A stretch of 64,000 nucleotides of DNA, taken from contig NZ_NVEC01000048.1 in NCBI RefSeq assembly GCF_002571225.1, positions 12,618-76,617 of the forward strand, given 5' to 3'. Position numbers and translations under genes: made by a program. Of the stretch, positions 7,283-15,639 are shown in pieces. The notes under the pieces were generated by a model. It did no database searches. It was not told the DNA's origin and saw only the letters and a list, made by a program, of their open reading frames with translations. Position 1 is the stretch's first letter. Each line of letters starts with the position of its first letter. Source of the stretch: Bacillus sp. AFS059628 (GTDB lineage Bacteria; Bacillota; Bacilli; Bacillales; Bacillaceae_G).

Positions 7283-8290
7283 CTATTTATGTCCTAAAAT
7301 ATGCTCAACCTCATGTACACTCAATTTACTTGCCTTAGCAATTGTTTCAAGTGGTATACCAAGATCATGCATATTTTTAATCATTTGAATTTTTCCTTGT
7401 TGAACGCCTTCTTTTCGCCCTTTTTCTATACCTTGTGCTAAGCCCTTTGCTAAGCCGTTTTCCATACCTTTTTCCAAGCCCTTTTCCAAGCCCTTTGCTA
7501 AGCCCTTTTCCATACCCTTTTCCAAGCCTCTTTTCATACCTTCTGCCTCAGCATGGGCGAATTTTGCTGCTTCATCCATTAAAACTTTCTCCCTCGCGTC
7601 ATAGGCTTGTCGGAAAGAAGAATCTTGACTCATACGTTCCCACTTGTTTATTGCTTTTTGTAAAATAGGATCTCGGTTCATAGCAATATCCTCCAATGTT
7701 TTAGTTAAGTGTTCATCCTCATTTGCTGAAAGCAATAAAAGCCAACGAACAAATGGATCTTTCCACGGATTTACTTTTTCTTCATGCCATTGTTTTGTTA
7801 ACTTTGGAATTTCTACAATGTGAATTTCTATGTCATCACTCAAGAGTTTCTGTTGTTGTGAATTCCATAATGTGCCCGTTGTATGAAATTCTTTGTGGTC
7901 TGAGAACATTATAAAGTTCAATAAATTAATGGTGATGGTTTTATGAAGCGAACTGTAAGGCATACCTTTTTGTAATTGAGATGTGTATAATTTTCCCCAA
8001 TAATATAAACTACGTTTCATCATATCGTGATTATTATTGAGCTGTATTTCTACATTTACTTTTGTTCCTGTGTTTAATGTCGCTGAAATATCTAAAATAG
8101 ATAACTTATCCTCTTCATATTCCCGATATAAATGTGGATCTTCTAGTTGTAGAGAAGCAATGGGTGATTCTAAAGACTCTTGTAACATAGCGTTTAAAAA
8201 TGCAATTAGAATATCTTCACTACCATTCGTACCAAACAATTGTTTAAATGCAAAATCAATGCGTAAATTAACTAACTGTTGGTTGAACAA
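7283..8290 (-). CDS. Rpn-family recombination-promoting nuclease / PD-(D/E)XK transposase-like protein
   Basis: A 335-residue protein. The N-terminal part (about residues 8-215) has the PDDEXK_2 pattern: FAFKQLFG near the start, then LDISATLNTGTKVNVEIQL, with the Asp and the ExQ as probable metal ligands. Residues about 236-280 are a low-complexity run with a four-residue period (KG[LM][EA]KG), typical of Rpn proteins. A short helical domain ending in LSVHEVEHILGH closes the protein. Rpn proteins are DNA endonucleases that promote recombination and have been linked to phage defence. The gene stands alone. Confidence 0.85.
   Translation of the reverse strand: MFNQQLVNLRIDFAFKQLFGTNGSEDILIAFLNAMLQESLESPIASLQLEDPHLYREYEEDKLSILDISATLNTGTKVNVEIQLNNNHDMMKRSLYYWGKLYTSQLQKGMPYSSLHKTITINLLNFIMFSDHKEFHTTGTLWNSQQQKLLSDDIEIHIVEIPKLTKQWHEEKVNPWKDPFVRWLLLLSANEDEHLTKTLEDIAMNRDPILQKAINKWERMSQDSSFRQAYDAREKVLMDEAAKFAHAEAEGMKRGLEKGMEKGLAKGLEKGLEKGMENGLAKGLAQGIEKGRKEGVQQGKIQMIKNMHDLGIPLETIAKASKLSVHEVEHILGHK
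7419..7545 (-). repeat. In-gene 12-bp-period repeat encoding the KGLEKGM-type tract
   Basis: Degenerate 12-bp units (sense strand AAGGGCTTGGAA and variants) are repeated about ten times inside the Rpn-like gene. Gain or loss of whole units keeps the frame, so the tract can vary in length between strains without inactivating the gene. Confidence 0.75.
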
Positions 8291-8413
8291 AGTTTGTCCT
8301 CTCCCTTATATTAAGGTGCTTCTTTCCTTCATTGTACCTAAAAATAAATAGGGCATGCAAATAGACCATTCTGCTATTTTATTAGGAGTATTATTAGAAA
8401 GTGAAAGGCAATT

Positions 8414-9151
8414 ATGTCTATGTTATACTCTAGTGAAATTGAAAAAACTTATATAGAGGTGAAGATGATACATATGCAAAAAGATATTTTAAAACTATTA
8501 GATAAAAAGCAAAGTAACTATGAATTTCCTACCTTTGATAATGAATATATTGATATTTCACAAGTGAAATTCTCTCTTTTCTTTAAAGATAATAAGGATT
8601 GGTTAATGGTGTTTCAAATTGTTGGTGTAGGTTCATTAGGGGTATGTAATGATATTCACGTATATGGTGATAGAGTGAATCATTCAATTGGTGATGATGG
8701 TATTTTGCAATTAAATGATGGAGATTATGAATTATTTGATAATGAAGGTGAATTTATACCCGATATTCATAACGGTAGTTTGAAAATTCGAGAGCATCAA
8801 TTTGAATATCAATTTACAGAAGAAGATTATATGAATCATGGAATAGAAGTACAAACGACAGAGTCTTACCCAAGAGATTTTATGCGTATGCTTGCGACCA
8901 ATGAAGAAGCTAGAAAATTATTATGGTGGGAAAAAGAAGAAATTTTAGAAGAGTTCGGTTTAGAAGGTGATTGGGAAGTAGCGTATGAAACGGAAGAATG
9001 GCAACATGTTGAAGACGAGAAAGTAAGTGAAAATGAATTCTTCCGATCAGTAGCCGCTGCTATAGAGGAGAAAGATCCAAGCATTATTGTGAATAAGGAT
9101 TCTAATACGCACTGGAAAAATTGGATGGAGTTTGATTACGAAAACTTGTAA
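8414..9151 (+). CDS. Hypothetical cytosolic protein, 245 residues or slightly shorter
   Basis: An acidic soluble protein without signal peptide or helices in the membrane. I do not recognise the family with certainty. Three starts compete: ATG 8414 (AAAGG five bases upstream), and ATG 8465 or ATG 8474 (GAGGTG at 8456-8461). A TATACT at 8424-8429 could be a -10, favouring the internal starts. The C-terminal third is rich in Glu and Trp. It is monocistronic, with a terminator-like repeat downstream. Confidence 0.7.
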   Translation: MSMLYSSEIEKTYIEVKMIHMQKDILKLLDKKQSNYEFPTFDNEYIDISQVKFSLFFKDNKDWLMVFQIVGVGSLGVCNDIHVYGDRVNHSIGDDGILQLNDGDYELFDNEGEFIPDIHNGSLKIREHQFEYQFTEEDYMNHGIEVQTTESYPRDFMRMLATNEEARKLLWWEKEEILEEFGLEGDWEVAYETEEWQHVEDEKVSENEFFRSVAAAIEEKDPSIIVNKDSNTHWKNWMEFDYENL

Positions 9152-9187
9152 TTATAAGTAAAGCAAAATGCCTTTTTTATAAAAAAA

Positions 9188-9224
9188 GACGAGCCAAAGT
9201 GTTGAAACTTTAGCTCGCCTTTTT
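9188..9224. terminator. Terminator between convergent genes
   Basis: Imperfect arms GACGAGCCAAAGT (9188-9200) and ACTTTAGCTCGCC (9207-9219) are flanked by an A run on the left and a T run on the right. Confidence 0.7.
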
Positions 9225-9227
9225 GTA

Positions 9228-10130
9228 TTACACAACCACAGGATTATAAATCATCGTAAAGTGTCCTTGTAATAATTCAATTTGACAAGGTGTATGAAGC
9301 GAGCTTTCTCCATCTGTATCTACTTCTTTTTCTTCTTCTGTTTCAATATGAATGGATTTCGCTTTTACGTGGAAGATATCATTTTCATTTGAGTCTTCAA
9401 ATAGTTTCTTTCCGATATAATCTTTAAACGCTTGAATGCCTGTCGATTTTACGACGAAAATATCAAGTGTTCCGTCGTCGCATTTTACGTTCGGGATAAA
9501 GGACGTGATCCCGCCAAGGTATTCACCGTTTCCAACCATAACAAGGACAGCTTCGTCTTCATATACTTGTCCATCGTACGTAATTTTTACTGGGAATGTT
9601 TCAGCATTTTTTACAGTTCGAATAGTGCTTAAGTAGTAACCGATTTTACCAAGTTTTGCTTTCTCTTCTGCATCAATATTGTTTGATACCTCAGAAACAA
9701 GTCCAATACCCCAGAAGTTTAAGAAGTATTGTTCGTTTGCTTTTGCGACGTCAACTGGTTTTACATGTTCTTGTGTAATAAGTTTTGCTGCTTCTGCGAT
9801 GTTTTGCGGAACACCGAGTGTGCGAGAGAAGTCGTTGCAAGTGCCGCCTGGAATGATTGCAAGTGTAGGTCTAGTTTCAAGAGGTGCTAAGCCATTTGTG
9901 CATTCGAATACAGTACCGTCGCCACCAAAGACGATAATTAAATCTACTTTACTAGCAAACTCTTGGCAATATTTTGTTGCATCGCCTTGCTCTTTCGTAT
10001 GAAGGATATGTAAATCAGGAAAAGCTGCCGCAAGAGGTGGTACGATTTTCGTTAAGTTCGTATGTAAATCACCTTGTCCTGCTTTCGGATTTACGATGAG
10101 GAGTACTTTTTCAAATTTTGTTTTTGTCAT
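9228..10130 (-). CDS. Diacylglycerol/lipid kinase family protein (DgkB/YegS-like)
   Basis: A 300-residue DAGK catalytic-domain protein. Visible are the phosphate-binding LIVNPKAG near the N terminus, the nucleotide-binding FGGDGTVFE motif (about residues 73-81), and IPGGTCNDFSRTL, all diagnostic of the DgkB/YegS/BmrU group. These enzymes phosphorylate diacylglycerol or related lipids at the membrane. The start follows GGGAGAGAATAAA. It is on the same strand as, and about 85 bp downstream of, the hypoxanthine phosphoribosyltransferase gene, with a hairpin between. Exact lipid substrate uncertain. Confidence 0.88.
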   Translation of the reverse strand: MTKTKFEKVLLIVNPKAGQGDLHTNLTKIVPPLAAAFPDLHILHTKEQGDATKYCQEFASKVDLIIVFGGDGTVFECTNGLAPLETRPTLAIIPGGTCNDFSRTLGVPQNIAEAAKLITQEHVKPVDVAKANEQYFLNFWGIGLVSEVSNNIDAEEKAKLGKIGYYLSTIRTVKNAETFPVKITYDGQVYEDEAVLVMVGNGEYLGGITSFIPNVKCDDGTLDIFVVKSTGIQAFKDYIGKKLFEDSNENDIFHVKAKSIHIETEEEKEVDTDGESSLHTPCQIELLQGHFTMIYNPVVV

Positions 10131-10162
10131 TTTATTCTCTCCCTTTGTCTTTTACGAATCGT

Positions 10163-10210
10163 GATAGAAAATAAACTTCCATCAATAATTGATAGAAGTT
10201 TATTCTATTT
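10163..10210 (-). terminator. Terminator after the phosphoribosyltransferase gene
   Basis: Arms around ATAAACTTC and GAAGTTTAT enclose a short AT-rich loop. The minus-strand transcript continues into T-rich sequence. Confidence 0.6.
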
Positions 10211-10213
10211 ATA

Positions 10214-10741
10214 TTACTTCGTTACAACTGAAGCGATAAATGGTAAGTTACGATATTTTTCTGCGCAGTCGATACCGTAGCCAACGATAAATTCGTCTGG
10301 AATTTGGAAGCCAACATATTCAGCTTTTAAATCCACTTTACGACGCTCAGGTTTATCAAGTAATGTACAGAATTTCAATGCTTTCGGTTTATGCATAAAG
10401 AAGTGATCTTTTAAGAAGTGAAGTGTTAAACCAGAATCGATAATGTCTTCTACAACAATTACATTTTTTCCAGTAATGTTTACATCGATATCTTTTAATA
10501 GTTTTACTTTGCCAGTTGTTTCTGTTTGATTTCCGTAGCTAGATGCAGAAATAAAGTCGATTGTCACATCGTTTTTAATGTGACGAATTAAATCAGCAGC
10601 GAATACGAAAGATCCTTTTAATACAGCGATTACTACGATTTCTTCTCCTTCAAAATCACGTTCGATTTGAAGTGCTAGTTCTTTTACTTTTTCTTGTAAT
10701 TGTTCTTCAGAAATTAAAGTGTCTTTTATTTCAATATTCAT
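10214..10741 (-). CDS. hpt: Hypoxanthine phosphoribosyltransferase
   Basis: A 175-residue purine salvage enzyme that makes IMP or GMP from hypoxanthine or guanine and PRPP. The PRPP-binding signature VVEDIIDSGLTL is present, as are the AVLKGSF loop and the C-terminal VGYGIDCAEKYRNLP. Bacilli usually carry an hpt gene in the tilS-hpt-ftsH cluster; none of those neighbours is here, so this is probably a second copy. The start follows AGGAGGACTCCA. Family is certain, precise base preference is not. Confidence 0.92.
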   Translation of the reverse strand: MNIEIKDTLISEEQLQEKVKELALQIERDFEGEEIVVIAVLKGSFVFAADLIRHIKNDVTIDFISASSYGNQTETTGKVKLLKDIDVNITGKNVIVVEDIIDSGLTLHFLKDHFFMHKPKALKFCTLLDKPERRKVDLKAEYVGFQIPDEFIVGYGIDCAEKYRNLPFIASVVTK

Positions 10742-10902
10742 TGGAGTCCTCCTACAGTGTAAAACTTGCGAACATTTCGACTGTATAGGAAAGAAAGCAA
10801 AAAGTCAAAGGAGATATAAGTTTTTTACATAAATACCCACAAAATAGTCAGATGATATGATATACTGATTGTATTAAGAAAACGCTTCCATAAAGGGTGA
10901 TT

Positions 10903-11118
10903 ATGATGAAAAAGAAAGAGTATACAAGTGCAACATTTATAAAAGCATTACTTTTAACAATTGTTCTTGGTAGTTTGGCTTACATAATTGATGTACCAGC
11001 GATTCGAATTTCACTAATTGGAATGACTTTAGTATTAGGCGCAATTTCCCATGGTATGATGTCACAGTTGAAAGAAGCTGGAGTCGATCATATGAAAGAT
11101 CATATAGATGAGAAATGA
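10903..11118 (+). CDS. Small two-helix membrane protein
   Basis: About 71 residues with two hydrophobic segments (residues 10-30 and 35-55) and a charged C-terminal tail. AAAGGGTG at 10892-10899 supports ATG 10903 or 10906; an in-frame GTG at 10897 lies inside that site. TATACT at 10861-10866 may be the -10. A strong terminator follows. No family recognised. Confidence 0.65.
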   Translation: MMKKKEYTSATFIKALLLTIVLGSLAYIIDVPAIRISLIGMTLVLGAISHGMMSQLKEAGVDHMKDHIDEK

Positions 11119-11120
11119 GA

Positions 11121-11152
11121 AACCTTCACATATAGAGAGTGAAGGTTTTTTG
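11121..11152 (+). terminator. Terminator after the small membrane gene
   Basis: AACCTTCAC (11121-11129) pairs with GTGAAGGTT (11139-11147), followed by a T run that ends just before the BceR-type box. Confidence 0.88.
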
Positions 11153-11156
11153 TTTC

Positions 11157-11182
11157 TTACAAAAATGTAAGGTAGTTGTAAG
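11157..11182 (+). promoter_or_regulatory. BceR-type response-regulator box 3
   Basis: TTACA-AAAA-TGTAA (11157-11170) is an exact match to the BceR-type core, with an extra TGTAA 11 bp downstream (11177-11181). The following bases share AATCGATAGT and flanking similarity with the region after box 2 at 1091. It lies 120 bp before an uncharacterised gene, linking that gene to the peptide-antibiotic response seen at the start of the window. Confidence 0.6.
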
Positions 11183-11301
11183 GGAAATCGATAGTTGCAT
11201 AGTAGTGCTTTGGATAAACTATAGGTGTAAGGTAAAAGGCAAGCATATTTTAGGTAAATTAAGTTTTAGGCACTCTATATGTGAAAAAGGAGTAGGAGGG
11301 C

Positions 11302-11634
11302 ATGGAGAAACGTTGGACGACCTTTTCTTTTTTAGCAACTAGCAACACCGTAATGCTAGCTGGCGAGATGGATTTTTTGCACTTGTTTGATCGAGAAGAC
11401 GATCATTCTTCTTCTAAATTTACAATGAAATGGAATAAATGGAGCGAGAGTTGTAAGTTTGAAGAAGAGGCCCCTAACGAAGAGCAAAAGATTATTTTGA
11501 CAAACCCTATTAAAGCGTGGGTTGTTCAACGTCGTAAGTGTAACGTCAAAAATCACTTAAAGAAAACTGAGCCGAGACAATTAGTTATCGCTCCGGCCCA
11601 TTCTACTTCTACATCACGCGAAAGTAACATGTAA
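11302..11634 (+). CDS. Hypothetical protein behind a BceR-type promoter
   Basis: A 110-residue, basic and polar protein with no recognisable domain. A moderately hydrophobic N-terminal stretch (residues 8-25) is followed by acidic and then basic segments. AAGGAG at 11287-11292 gives a 9-base spacing to the ATG. The gene has its own promoter region and terminator, so it is monocistronic. The upstream BceR-type box suggests induction by cell-wall-active peptides. I recognise no homologue, and the unusual composition leaves some doubt that it is translated. Confidence 0.55.
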   Translation: MEKRWTTFSFLATSNTVMLAGEMDFLHLFDREDDHSSSKFTMKWNKWSESCKFEEEAPNEEQKIILTNPIKAWVVQRRKCNVKNHLKKTEPRQLVIAPAHSTSTSRESNM

Positions 11635-11653
11635 ATATTGAGACACACACCCG

Positions 11654-11692
11654 AAAAAACATCGTACATATATGGCGATGTTTTTTTATTTT
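11654..11692 (+). terminator. Terminator after the BceR-boxed gene
   Basis: AAAAAACATCG pairs with CGATGTTTTTT around an 11-base loop, followed by further T residues. Confidence 0.85.
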
Positions 11693-11813
11693 TTTACAAT
11701 GAAATCTTTAAATGAAATATATTTCATCTGCACCTTAAATTTATATCTCTTGTTTATTCTAGTGATACATCCGATGCGAAGTGATGTAAAACGTATAAAA
11801 GGAGAGAAATAAA

Positions 11814-12242
11814 ATGAAAAAGAAACTATTACCAATTTGTGCGATGGCACTTTTAACAGTAGGATATTCTTCAGTGGCAAGTGCTTCAACTGGAACATTG
11901 ACAAAGGAAGAAGCAGCGCAAATACAGCAAGATATAGCAAAAAAAGAAGCAGCGATTCAGGCGCAGCAAAAAAATGATACAGAGAAAAAACAAGCGGCGC
12001 AAGCGCAAGAGAAGAATGAAGTAGCGAAAAAGCAAGCGGCACAAGTACAAGAAAAAAGTAATATGGCTAAAGAAGTAGTAGCGCCACAAGTGAAAGAAAA
12101 GGAAGCTATTGCAAAAAAAGAAGCTGGAGAGAAATTACCAAACACAGCATCTAATAATGTAGCAATGATGGGACTAAGCGCATGTCTTGTAGCACTAGGT
12201 ACATTATTTGGTTTGAATCGTCGGAATAAAGTTAAGGCATAA
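11814..12242 (+). CDS. basI: LPNTA-type cell-wall-anchored protein (BasI-like)
   Basis: A 142-residue sortase substrate. Signal peptide at residues 1-25 (ends SVASA). Residues about 35-100 are a Lys/Gln/Ala/Glu-rich helical region with near repeats of QAAQAQEK type. The sorting signal LPNTA is at residues 108-112, followed by a hydrophobic span and the RRNK tail. LPNTA is the motif used by class D sortase (SrtC of B. anthracis), which anchors BasI to diaminopimelic acid in the wall of sporulating cells. The sortase gene follows directly. A 16-bp palindrome at 11712-11727 lies in the upstream region. Shine-Dalgarno AAAGGAGAG. Confidence 0.85.
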   Translation: MKKKLLPICAMALLTVGYSSVASASTGTLTKEEAAQIQQDIAKKEAAIQAQQKNDTEKKQAAQAQEKNEVAKKQAAQVQEKSNMAKEVVAPQVKEKEAIAKKEAGEKLPNTASNNVAMMGLSACLVALGTLFGLNRRNKVKA

Positions 12243-12331
12243 ATCAAATATTGTCCTATAAAGAATGGCATAATTTCATATATTAAAAATGGTAGGTTAT
12301 GCCTACCATTTTTTGCATGGAGGGATGAAAC

Positions 12332-12952
12332 ATGAAGATACTCAATTATATCGGTATCATATTGATGGCTATAGGGCTATTTATGGGAGCATATTACGCT
12401 GTCGAATGGTATAAAGGAAAAAGCTCTGCTCAACAATTAACAAAAAAAGAACTAAAGAGCCTTGAAAATATACAAGATAATGAACTTTCTTCCGAAACAC
12501 CTGTAACTTCCCAAGTGCCTTCTTCTCAAACAGAACATAAAGAAGGAGAAAAGGTAGCGATGTTACATATACCAAAAATAAAGAAGAAGTTTTCTATATA
12601 TTGGGGAGCGGATGCTGCAACTTTGAAGAAAGGCGTTGGAATGTTTGTTAGTGATGTAACGACAACGCCATCTGGAGGTGGACATACGGTACTAAGTGGG
12701 CACCGGGATACTGTATTTACAGATTTAGGAGAGTTAAAAGAAAAAGATACGCTTGTTTTAGAGTATGATAATAAAACTTACACATATGAAATTCAAAAGA
12801 TATGGATTACCCATGCGGATGATCGTACTGTTATTATAAAAAAAGAAGAACCGATATTAACACTGACGACTTGCTATCCATTTGATTATATAGGAGATGC
12901 ACCAGATAGATATATTATCGAGGCGAAGTTAACTGGTAGTTATTCAAAATGA
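12332..12952 (+). CDS. srtC: Class D sortase (SrtC-like)
   Basis: A 206-residue sortase: N-terminal signal anchor (residues 4-26), low-complexity linker, then the catalytic beta-barrel. The catalytic triad is visible as His124 (SGHRDT), Cys181 (LTTCYPF) and Arg193 (DRYII). It presumably cleaves the LPNTA motif of the adjacent BasI-like protein between Thr and Ala. In B. anthracis this sortase is required for efficient formation of infectious spores under certain conditions. The gene is preceded by a terminator-like repeat (GGTAGG/CCTACC) that may partly separate it from basI. A two-component system follows 38 bp downstream. Confidence 0.9.
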   Translation: MKILNYIGIILMAIGLFMGAYYAVEWYKGKSSAQQLTKKELKSLENIQDNELSSETPVTSQVPSSQTEHKEGEKVAMLHIPKIKKKFSIYWGADAATLKKGVGMFVSDVTTTPSGGGHTVLSGHRDTVFTDLGELKEKDTLVLEYDNKTYTYEIQKIWITHADDRTVIIKKEEPILTLTTCYPFDYIGDAPDRYIIEAKLTGSYSK

Positions 12953-12990
12953 AGTGATAGTTTTTGAAAGCAGGAGGGGATATATAAGTT

Positions 12991-13680
12991 ATGTCAAAAA
13001 ATATTTTAATTGTAGAAGATGAAGATATATTACGTGAAATATTAAAAGATTATTTTTTGAGTGAGCAATATGTAGTGTTTGAAGCAAGAGATGGGAAGGA
13101 AGCTTTAGTTGTATTCGAGGAAGAAGAGGTTGATTTAGTTATTTTAGACATTATGTTGCCGGAACTTGACGGGTGGTCCGTTTGTAGAAGAATTCGAAAG
13201 ACGTCCGAGGTGCCTATTATTATGCTGACGGCGCGCGTAGATGAAGACGATACGCTACTTGGATTTGAACTTGGGGCGGATGACTATGTGACGAAGCCGT
13301 ATAGTCCACCAATTTTATTAGCAAGAGCGAAAAGATTGTTAGAAAGTAGAAAAGTAACAAAGCAACTTTTAGAGAATGAAGATGATACCTTATCAATCCA
13401 CGGTATTCACGTTCACTTCCCGTCGCGCACTGTTACGATAGATAGAACAGACATTAATTTAACACATACAGAATTTGAAATATTAGCGTATTTTATGAAA
13501 AATCAAGGGATTGTTTTAACACGGGAGCAACTCATTTCAAGAATTTGGGGATACGAATTTGCCGGTGATGACCGAACCGTTAATAGCCATATTCGCAATT
13601 TGCGAAATAAATTAGGAGAGAAAGCAAAGTACATTACAACTGTAGTACGAACAGGTTATAAATTTGAGGGGAATGTATGA
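12991..13680 (+). CDS. OmpR-family response regulator
   Basis: A 229-residue regulator. The receiver domain (residues 1-115) has the acidic pair EDED near the start, phospho-acceptor Asp53 in ILDIMLP, and the conserved Thr and Lys (MLTAR, TKPY). The winged-helix DNA-binding domain occupies about residues 130-228. GTATGA overlap with the kinase gene shows translational coupling. Adjacent to srtC, it may control basI-srtC, but none of the boxes seen in this window can be assigned to it. Confidence 0.92.
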   Translation: MSKNILIVEDEDILREILKDYFLSEQYVVFEARDGKEALVVFEEEEVDLVILDIMLPELDGWSVCRRIRKTSEVPIIMLTARVDEDDTLLGFELGADDYVTKPYSPPILLARAKRLLESRKVTKQLLENEDDTLSIHGIHVHFPSRTVTIDRTDINLTHTEFEILAYFMKNQGIVLTREQLISRIWGYEFAGDDRTVNSHIRNLRNKLGEKAKYITTVVRTGYKFEGNV

Positions 13681-15527
13681 GAAAAGGGATTGTACTAAAA
13701 TTATTTACCCTCACAACAGCATTATGCATGTTAATTTTAGCGACGATATTTATTGGACAAACGATATTTTTCAAACAATATTATGCGAATCGAAAAGTAG
13801 AAGATATTAAAGTGAACTTAAATTCCTTTGAGAAGGGCTATTTGAATTATGTAGGAAATGCAGAAGAAATTAAGCGACTGGAGCAAGACTTTTTAAGAGA
13901 AAATAATACGTGGATTACGACATTAGATCAGAATGGGAATTTAAAACATGCGGATGATTTTTATTTTGAGGTAACGATAGATCGTAGGCAACAAAAGAGC
14001 TTTGGACAACAAATATTCAAAATTCCTTTATACAATCTCATCAATATAGAGGAGATTGATAATAAATCATCAAATGCATTTTTAGGACAAGAAATTTATT
14101 TTTCTGGCGTGAAAAAAGATGATAGTTATATTCCATTCTCTTTCACGTTAGGCAAGCAAAATTTAAGTGGATCTAATAAACCGTTAGAAAAAGCGTTTCA
14201 GGAGAAAATGAAATTAAATGAGGAGAAAAAGAGAGCAGCCGAGGAACAACTTGCTAAGGAAAAGAAACCAGCTGTTCAGAAAGAATTTGCTCAGGAATTA
14301 GATGCTTACATAGGTGGGCGTGTTACGAAAGTTCAGCTTCCTGATGTAACAGGTCCTATAAATCCAATTTATAAAAATAGCATCTTCTTAGATAACATAA
14401 AAGAATTTCAAACTAATTTATTATTAAAAGAGAGCAAGCACATACAATATGCAATACAAACAATGGACTATGAAAAAAATGATATTAAATATAAATTATT
14501 AATCAAGCCAATAAAAGAAAAAGATGGATCAGTAACTTATATATATGCGATGGCTTCTTTACAGCCTGTAGATGAAGCTGTACAAATGGTGCAAGATTAC
14601 TACATTTACATCATTGCGTTTGTAGTCGTTCTCATTTTTCTAGCTTCGTTTTATTACTCTAAACAAATTGCAAAACCGTTATTAAAAATAAATGATACAA
14701 CGAAGAAAATAGCGCACTTAGATTTCACAGAACAAATACCGATTACTTCAAAAGATGAAATTGGTGATTTATCGAAAAATATTAATGTATTATCTAATAA
14801 GCTCCATTCGCATATTGGACAGCTAGAACAAGACATTGAAAAAGAAAGAAAGTTAGAAAATACGAGGAAAGAATTCATTTCTGGTGTTTCGCATGAATTA
14901 AAAACGCCACTGAGTATTATGAAAAGCTGTATTTCTATTTTAAAAGATGGAGTAGCTGAGCATAAAAAAGAATACTATTTTCAAGCAATGGAACGAGAAG
15001 TAGATAAAATGGATACGTTAATTTTGGATATGCTTGAGTTAGCTAAATTTGAGTCAGGTACATATAAAATGAAAAAGGGAGCATTTTATATTGATGCTGT
15101 AATTGAAGATATATGTGAACATCTTTCTGTGGAAATAGAGAAAAAAGAACTTCATGTGCATAAAAATATATGTTCATTTGAAGTAGTTGCAAATCAAAGT
15201 CGGATTGAACAAGTCATCGTGAACTTCATTACGAATGCGATACGTTACACACCAAATAAAGAAGATATTATTATTTCTACAATAGATGAGAAGGATCGTA
15301 TAAAAGTGTGTATTGAAAATAAAGGTACTCACATTGAAGAAGAGCAATTAGATAAAATTTGGGATCGTTTTTATCGCGTGGATGCAGCTCGCAAGCGTTC
15401 GCAAGGTGGGACGGGGCTTGGGCTAGCTATTTCTAAAAATATTTTAGAATTACACGAAGCTGAATATGGAGTAAAGAATACAGAAGACGGTGTATTATTT
15501 TACTTTTACTTATCGAAAAAAGCGTAG
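13677..15527 (+). CDS. Membrane sensor histidine kinase with large extracellular domain
   Basis: A 616-residue kinase. Helix at about 7-28, extracellular sensing region of nearly 280 residues (about 30-305, including a Lys/Glu-rich stretch near 180-200), second helix at about 308-326, HAMP domain, HisKA box with phospho-acceptor His406 (GVSHELKTPL), and a HATPase domain with N, G1 and G2 boxes ending in GGTGLGLAIS. The long extracellular domain differs from BceS-type intramembrane kinases. The start overlaps the regulator's stop by four bases. Confidence 0.92.
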   Translation: MRKGIVLKLFTLTTALCMLILATIFIGQTIFFKQYYANRKVEDIKVNLNSFEKGYLNYVGNAEEIKRLEQDFLRENNTWITTLDQNGNLKHADDFYFEVTIDRRQQKSFGQQIFKIPLYNLINIEEIDNKSSNAFLGQEIYFSGVKKDDSYIPFSFTLGKQNLSGSNKPLEKAFQEKMKLNEEKKRAAEEQLAKEKKPAVQKEFAQELDAYIGGRVTKVQLPDVTGPINPIYKNSIFLDNIKEFQTNLLLKESKHIQYAIQTMDYEKNDIKYKLLIKPIKEKDGSVTYIYAMASLQPVDEAVQMVQDYYIYIIAFVVVLIFLASFYYSKQIAKPLLKINDTTKKIAHLDFTEQIPITSKDEIGDLSKNINVLSNKLHSHIGQLEQDIEKERKLENTRKEFISGVSHELKTPLSIMKSCISILKDGVAEHKKEYYFQAMEREVDKMDTLILDMLELAKFESGTYKMKKGAFYIDAVIEDICEHLSVEIEKKELHVHKNICSFEVVANQSRIEQVIVNFITNAIRYTPNKEDIIISTIDEKDRIKVCIENKGTHIEEEQLDKIWDRFYRVDAARKRSQGGTGLGLAISKNILELHEAEYGVKNTEDGVLFYFYLSKKA

Positions 15528-15549
15528 ATGATATATGCTACGCTTTTTT
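15516..15549 (+). terminator. Terminator of the srtC two-component operon
   Basis: GCGTAG (15522-15527, including the kinase stop codon) pairs with CTACGC (15538-15543), flanked by A and T runs. Confidence 0.85.
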
Positions 15550-15639
15550 AATTTATTTTCATATTATCTTTACCTAATCTTTATTTTTAAGCGATATAAT
15601 CTGGTTAGAAAATGAGGTTATGTAAGGAGTCGATCAACC

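Noticed and set aside
7283-8290. Intact insertion sequence around the Rpn-like gene
   Set aside because: No terminal inverted repeats or target duplications flank it; Rpn genes are normally solitary chromosomal genes.
11886-12271. Two Cys/Phe-rich minus-strand frames opposite basI
   Set aside because: Their odd composition is the complement of the Ala/Gln/Lys-rich repeats of basI.
12991-15527. Two-component system as the partner of the BceAB-type transporter
   Set aside because: BceS-type kinases are small with almost no extracellular region; this kinase has a sensor domain of nearly 280 residues and sits beside srtC.
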